Below are positions 5,047-7,872 of a stretch of 7,872 nt of DNA, one piece after another. Below the pieces are notes generated by a model, which had not been told where the DNA came from, did not search any database, and saw only the letters and a program-made list of their open reading frames with translations. Origin of the DNA: Quadrisphaera sp. (GTDB lineage: Bacteria; Actinomycetota; Actinomycetes; Actinomycetales; Quadrisphaeraceae); the NCBI GenBank assembly GCA_029258695.1, contig JARIBR010000340.1, positions 1-7,872 of the forward strand, read 5' to 3'. The position numbers were made by a program, and so were the translations under genes. Positions within the stretch are counted from its first letter, which is position 1; each line of letters opens with the position of its first letter.

Positions 5047-7490
5047 CCCTGGTCGGCGGGGGGCTGGGCGCCGTCGCCGGCTGCGGGCGGTGGCTCGACC
5101 GGTGGGGCCTCGCCACCGCCGGTGCCGCCGCCACCGGTGCCGCCGCCGTCACCGGCGGGGGCCGGTGCGGGCTCGCTCGTCGCTGGCGGCGGTGCGGGGG
5201 CGGGGGCAGGGGCGCTGGTCCGCGGCGCCGGCGCGGGGGCCGGGGCGGGGCTCGAGCGGCGCGGCGTGGTCGTGGGCCGCGGCGGGGGCGGCGGCGCCGG
5301 GGGGGTGCCGATGACGCGCTGCGGCGGCCGGTCGAAGCCGGGGGCGTCCGTGCCCGCCGCGGCCCGGAGCATGTACCGCTCCCACACCGGCGCCGCGAGG
5401 GTGCCGCCGTACATCCGGCCGTACCTGCGATCCCCGATCCGTGCGCCGTTGAGGGACTTGCTGCCGTCGGCGTACCCGAGCCACACCGACGCCGAGAGGG
5501 TCGGGGTGTACCCGGTGAACCACGCGGCGACGGAGTCGTCCGTCGTCCCGGTCTTGCCGGCAGTGTCATGGCCGGGCAGCGGTCCGATGGTGGACGACGC
5601 GGTCCCGCGGGTCAGCACGTTCTCGAGGGCGTAGTTCACGCCCTCGGCGACCTCGGGCTCGATGACCTGCCGGCAGCTGCTCTGGGTGATGGGCACGTCC
5701 TCGCCGGAGGCGTCGCTCACGGCGTCGAGGACGAGGGGGCGGCAGTAGGTGCCCTTGTTGGCGAAGGTGGCGAACATGTTCGCCACCGCCAGGGGCGCCA
5801 CCTCCTCCACGCCGAGCACCATGGACGGCTGCGGCTGCACCGGTGACTGGTCCGCGGCGTTCACCAGGCCGAGCCGCGTCGCCATCTCCTGGACGTCGCA
5901 GAGCTCCAGACGGTTCTCCATGGACGCGTACGCCGTGTTGACGGAGTTGTACGTCGCCTGGAGCACCGTCATCGACGCCGCCCCGCTGCCGCCCTCGGCG
6001 TTGCGCGGCCCCCACGGCTCGCTCGTGTAGCCGTTCTTCGCGTCAGGGCAGGAGCCGTACACCCAGCTGCTGTTGGCGAACTTCTTGTACTGCGAGTTCA
6101 CCGTCTGGCTCAGGGTCCGGCCGCTCTCCAGCCACGCGGCCAGCACGACGGGCTTGAAGTTGGAGCCGGGCTGGAACCCGTTGCCGCCGCCGGACTGACG
6201 GTCGACGTTGAAGTTGAGCGCCGTGGCCCCGGGCGGGGCGTCGGGGGAGGTGGAGTAGATGCTGTTCTGCGCCATCTCCACGACACGGCCCGTGCCGGGC
6301 TCCACGGTGACGATGGAGCCGGAGACCCCGCCGTTGCCCTGGACCCGGTCCGCCAGGGCGTCCTCGGCGGCGCGCTGCTTGGCCGGGTCCAGCGTGGTGG
6401 TGATCGAGAGGCCGCCGCGGTAGAGCTTCAGGCGCCGGTCCTCGAAGGTCTCGCCGAACACCGGGTCGGCGAGCAGGTTGCGCACCGCGAAGTCGCAGAA
6501 GTAGCCGGAGCCCTGCGCCATCTCGCAGCCGTTGGGGGAGGGCTGGATGTTCAGCTGGTCCGCGATGGGGGTCGCGACCGCCTCGTCGTGCGTGGCCTGG
6601 TCGATGGTGGCGAGCTGGAGCATGCGGTCGAGGACCACGTCGCGTCGCTCCTGGGCCGCCTCGGGGTGGAGCCGCGGGTTGAAGGCACCCGGACGCTGGA
6701 CGATCCCGGCGAGCAGGGCCGAGTCGACGAGGGAGATCTCGGCGGCGGTCTTGTCGAAGTAGTGGCGCGACGCCGTCTGGACGCCGTACGCGCCGTCCCC
6801 GAAGTCGGCGATGTTGAGGTAGCGCTCGAGGATCTCCGGCTTGGTGTACTTCTGCTCCGCAGCGATCGCGAGCTTGACCTCGCGCAGCTTGCGGGCGTAG
6901 CCGGAGAGGCCGGTGCTGTCGGTGGCGACCAGTGCCGCCTCCTGGCGCTCGGCCACCGTCGCGGACGCCGGCAGCGTCGAGACGGCCTTCTCGATGAGCG
7001 TGTTCTTGATCCACTGCTGTGTCAGGGTGGACGCGCCCTGGGCGCTGCCGCCGCGGGCGAGGTTGACGATCGCCGCGCGGCCCATGCCCTCGGGGTCGAC
7101 GCCGCCGTGCTGGTAGAACCGTGAGTCCTCGATGTCGACGATGGCCTGCTGCATCGGCTCCGCCATCTGGTCCAGCGGCACGACGATGCGGTTCTGGTAG
7201 TAGAAGGTCGCCATGAGCGAGCCGTCGGAGAACAGGATCCGCGACTGCTGGCTCAGCGGCTGCTCGGCGAGGTCGGCGGGCAGCTCGTTGAAGATGCCGA
7301 CGGTGCCCTCGGCCGCACGGCCCGCGGCCAGCGCGCCAGGCAGCGCCAGCCCCGCGACGAGCAGCCCGGCGAGCATCGCGGTGACGACCATGGCGCCCAG
7401 CAGGGCGAGGGCTCGCTTCGCCTGCGAGGCGACGCCGGGGCCGCCCGCGCCGGAGGGGGGAGGGGCGCCCTGGGGTGGCGACGACGTCAT
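5043..7490 (-). CDS. ponA2: Class A penicillin-binding protein, PonA2-like transglycosylase/transpeptidase
   Basis: Bifunctional peptidoglycan synthase acting outside the membrane. With the chosen ATG at 7490 it has 815 residues: a short cytoplasmic tail, a transmembrane helix at about 27-56, a GT51 glycosyltransferase domain with EDSRFYQHGG (catalytic Glu121), GASTLTQQ (152-159) and YLNIADFGDGAYG, then a transpeptidase domain with SNFK (Ser443 nucleophile, Lys446), SVN (516-518) and KTGTT (646-650). All catalytic motifs are intact. Six cysteines, all extracytoplasmic, include a GCEMAQGSGYFC pair that resembles a pair in mycobacterial PonA2. The last 86 residues are a Pro/Ala/Gly tail, and no PASTA domain is visible. 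Other in-frame ATGs at 7592, 7577 and 7499 give longer forms, and none has a strong Shine-Dalgarno sequence. I prefer 7490 (or 7499) because the extra residues look non-coding and would cover putative regulatory sites. First gene of the operon with murT and gatD, divergent from a whiB4-like gene. Confidence 0.95.
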   Translation of the reverse strand: MTSSPPQGAPPPSGAGGPGVASQAKRALALLGAMVVTAMLAGLLVAGLALPGALAAGRAAEGTVGIFNELPADLAEQPLSQQSRILFSDGSLMATFYYQNRIVVPLDQMAEPMQQAIVDIEDSRFYQHGGVDPEGMGRAAIVNLARGGSAQGASTLTQQWIKNTLIEKAVSTLPASATVAERQEAALVATDSTGLSGYARKLREVKLAIAAEQKYTKPEILERYLNIADFGDGAYGVQTASRHYFDKTAAEISLVDSALLAGIVQRPGAFNPRLHPEAAQERRDVVLDRMLQLATIDQATHDEAVATPIADQLNIQPSPNGCEMAQGSGYFCDFAVRNLLADPVFGETFEDRRLKLYRGGLSITTTLDPAKQRAAEDALADRVQGNGGVSGSIVTVEPGTGRVVEMAQNSIYSTSPDAPPGATALNFNVDRQSGGGNGFQPGSNFKPVVLAAWLESGRTLSQTVNSQYKKFANSSWVYGSCPDAKNGYTSEPWGPRNAEGGSGAASMTVLQATYNSVNTAYASMENRLELCDVQEMATRLGLVNAADQSPVQPQPSMVLGVEEVAPLAVANMFATFANKGTYCRPLVLDAVSDASGEDVPITQSSCRQVIEPEVAEGVNYALENVLTRGTASSTIGPLPGHDTAGKTGTTDDSVAAWFTGYTPTLSASVWLGYADGSKSLNGARIGDRRYGRMYGGTLAAPVWERYMLRAAAGTDAPGFDRPPQRVIGTPPAPPPPPRPTTTPRRSSPAPAPAPAPRTSAPAPAPAPPPATSEPAPAPAGDGGGTGGGGTGGGEAPPVEPPPAAGDGAQPPADQG
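5046..5303 (-). repeat. Low-complexity Pro/Ala/Gly C-terminal tail of the PBP
   Basis: Residues 730-815 of the PBP consist of a proline block (PPAPPPPPRP), then two alternating Ala-Pro runs (PAPAPAPAP and APAPAPAPPP) separated by RTS, then a glycine block (GGGTGGGGTGGG) and a Pro/Ala-rich end. The DNA is correspondingly repetitive and very GC-rich, so copy-number slippage or assembly errors are plausible. Such tails in actinobacterial PBPs probably span or contact the cell wall; that is inference. Confidence 0.85.
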
Positions 7491-7530
7491 GGCCCTCATC
7501 GTAGGCGGGGGGCGACGGCGGTGAGGGCGC

Positions 7531-7556
7531 GTTACAGACGGTTGCCAGATCGTGAC
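7531..7556 (-). promoter_or_regulatory. Candidate ponA2 promoter with three tandem GTNAC-like half-sites
   Basis: Read on the minus strand toward ponA2, the half-sites are GTCAC (7556-7552), GCAAC (7545-7541) and GTAAC (7535-7531), spaced 11 and 10 bp, about one helical turn each. The last overlaps TGTAAC (7536-7531), a fair -10 hexamer (T-TAA-) that would place transcription start near 7524, some 30 bases before the ATGs at 7499 and 7490. No good -35 hexamer is seen, which suits an activator-dependent promoter. Direct repeats of GTNAC type resemble, from memory, sites of the cell-wall response regulator MtrA; that assignment is tentative. Confidence 0.35.
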
Positions 7557-7600
7557 GTCGTCGCCGAGCGTGGCCATCGGCCCCTGATCCATGACTCTCA

Positions 7601-7626
7601 GTGACTAATCTCGAATGACTAGTCAC
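7601..7626. promoter_or_regulatory. Inverted repeat GTGACTA / TAGTCAC, possible operator
   Basis: A perfect 7-bp inverted repeat, GTGACTA at 7601-7607 and TAGTCAC at 7620-7626, is separated by 12 bases, giving centre-to-centre spacing of 19 bp, near two helical turns. TGACT also occurs at 7592, 7602 and 7616. It lies in the most A+T-rich stretch of the divergent region, where either gene could be controlled. The binding protein is unknown. Confidence 0.4.
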
Positions 7627-7679
7627 CGGGCAGCGTGAAGATGGCCCGCTCTGGCCATGTGGTTCGGCGCCCGATGTCC

Positions 7680-7696
7680 GTAACTTCCCCGGTGAC
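7680..7696 (+). promoter_or_regulatory. Weak candidate -10 and GTNAC pair upstream of the whiB4-like gene
   Basis: TAACTT at 7681-7686 fits the TANNNT form of an actinobacterial -10 element and would give a leader of about 100 bases before the whiB4-like ATG. No convincing -35 is found 16-19 bp upstream. GTAAC at 7680 and GTGAC at 7692 form a direct repeat of GTNAC at 12-bp spacing, similar in type to the elements on the ponA2 side. Confidence 0.25.
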
Positions 7697-7775
7697 GCCA
7701 GAGTCCCGGAGCGCCCAGCGGTCCGGGCTCTCGCGCCGGCCCTTCCCCGCCGACGCAGCACACGCTGCCACCACC

Positions 7776-7781
7776 GAGGAG
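7776..7781 (+). promoter_or_regulatory. Ribosome binding site of the whiB4-like gene
   Basis: GAGGAG lies ten bases before the ATG at 7792 and is the strongest Shine-Dalgarno sequence in the right-hand part of the window. It settles the start of the truncated gene. Confidence 0.75.
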
Positions 7782-7791
7782 TTCTGCTCGC

Positions 7792-7872
7792 ATGCTGAAG
7801 CTCGACACGCCGACCTGGTCCGCTCTCGCGAAGTGCCGCGAGGTCGATCCGGACGAGCTCTTCGTGCAGGGC
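7792..7872 (+). CDS. WhiB-family transcriptional regulator (WhiB4/WblA type), 3' end outside the window
   Basis: Only 27 codons are visible. They include a Trp at position 9 and the segment CREVDPDELFVQG (15-27), where Cys15 would be the first of four cysteines binding a [4Fe-4S] cluster. DPDELFV followed by a small residue is, from memory, the form found in mycobacterial WhiB4 and streptomycete WblA, and differs from the DPEAFFP form of WhiB1 and WhiB2. WhiB4 is a redox-responsive regulator and WblA a global repressor of antibiotic production. The divergent placement next to a PonA2-like gene matches the whiB4-ponA2 pair of mycobacteria and supports the subgroup. The other three cysteines, the G[V/I]WGG turn and the basic C-terminus are beyond the edge. 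The family call is firm; the subgroup is likely. Confidence 0.85.
   Translation, partial: MLKLDTPTWSALAKCREVDPDELFVQG

Larger units (their letters stand above)
7491..7791. other. Divergent regulatory region between ponA2 and the whiB4-like gene
   Basis: These 301 bp separate two divergent starts and contain no convincing gene. The middle part (about 7585-7625) is visibly richer in A and T than the rest of the window, as expected for promoters. GTNAC-type elements occur at 7531 (GTTAC), 7552 (GTGAC), 7601 (GTGAC), 7622 (GTCAC), 7680 (GTAAC) and 7692 (GTGAC). A few short frames cross it, but they have poor codon composition and no family motifs. If the longer PBP start at 7592 were used, the gap would shrink to 199 bp. 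Confidence 0.7.

Noticed and set aside
3892..5634. 580-codon + strand frame antisense to murT and the end of the PBP gene
   Set aside because: It mirrors the G/C-rich third positions of the real minus-strand genes; it shows no family motif, has low-complexity Gly/Val/Ala composition and crosses two real gene boundaries.
6043..7761. 572-codon minus-strand frame overlapping the PBP gene
   Set aside because: It is a shifted frame of the PBP gene, arginine- and proline-rich, with no motifs; the PBP frame holds every catalytic motif.
7623..7808. 61-codon minus-strand frame in the ponA2-whiB4 spacer
   Set aside because: It overlaps the start and ribosome binding site of the whiB4-like gene, has no ribosome binding site worth noting and shows no family feature.

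Overview
The window reads as chromosomal DNA of a high-GC, motile actinomycete. The base composition is extremely G+C-rich with codon third positions almost all G or C, GTG starts are common, and the right edge carries a WhiB-family gene, a family confined to actinobacteria and their phages. A chemoreceptor at the left edge implies motility. Lineages such as Kineosporiales or Cellulomonas-like Micrococcales would fit, but nothing here fixes the genus.

Layout, left to right: (1) the C-terminal 411 residues of a methyl-accepting chemotaxis protein, + strand, cut by the window edge; (2) a convergent membrane-anchored metallophosphoesterase, - strand; (3) divergent from it, a small GatB/YqeY-domain protein, + strand; (4) a 137-bp intergenic region filled by an ordered array of three 42-bp hairpin repeats, enclosed by a perfect 15-bp inverted repeat; (5) a tight - strand operon transcribed right to left, PonA2-like class A penicillin-binding protein, then MurT, then GatD, each junction being a 4-base GTGA start/stop overlap; (6) a 301-bp divergent regulatory region containing several GTNAC elements and an inverted repeat; (7) the first 27 codons of a WhiB4/WblA-like regulator, + strand.

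The main functional theme is peptidoglycan. MurT-GatD amidates the D-Glu of lipid II to D-isoglutamine, and the PonA2-like enzyme polymerises and crosslinks lipid II, so the operon couples precursor modification with its consumption. The order whiB4 / ponA2 / metallophosphoesterase recalls the mycobacterial whiB4-ponA2-Rv3683 neighbourhood (from memory). Here murT-gatD sits directly behind the PBP gene, whereas mycobacteria keep it elsewhere.

I see no defence system, mobile element with a transposase, CRISPR array or structural RNA gene. The most unusual feature is the hairpin-repeat array at 2809-2930. Next are the PBP-murT-gatD operon, the cysteine-free MurT and the repeat-rich ponA2/whiB control region. 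The remaining genes look ordinary for the group.
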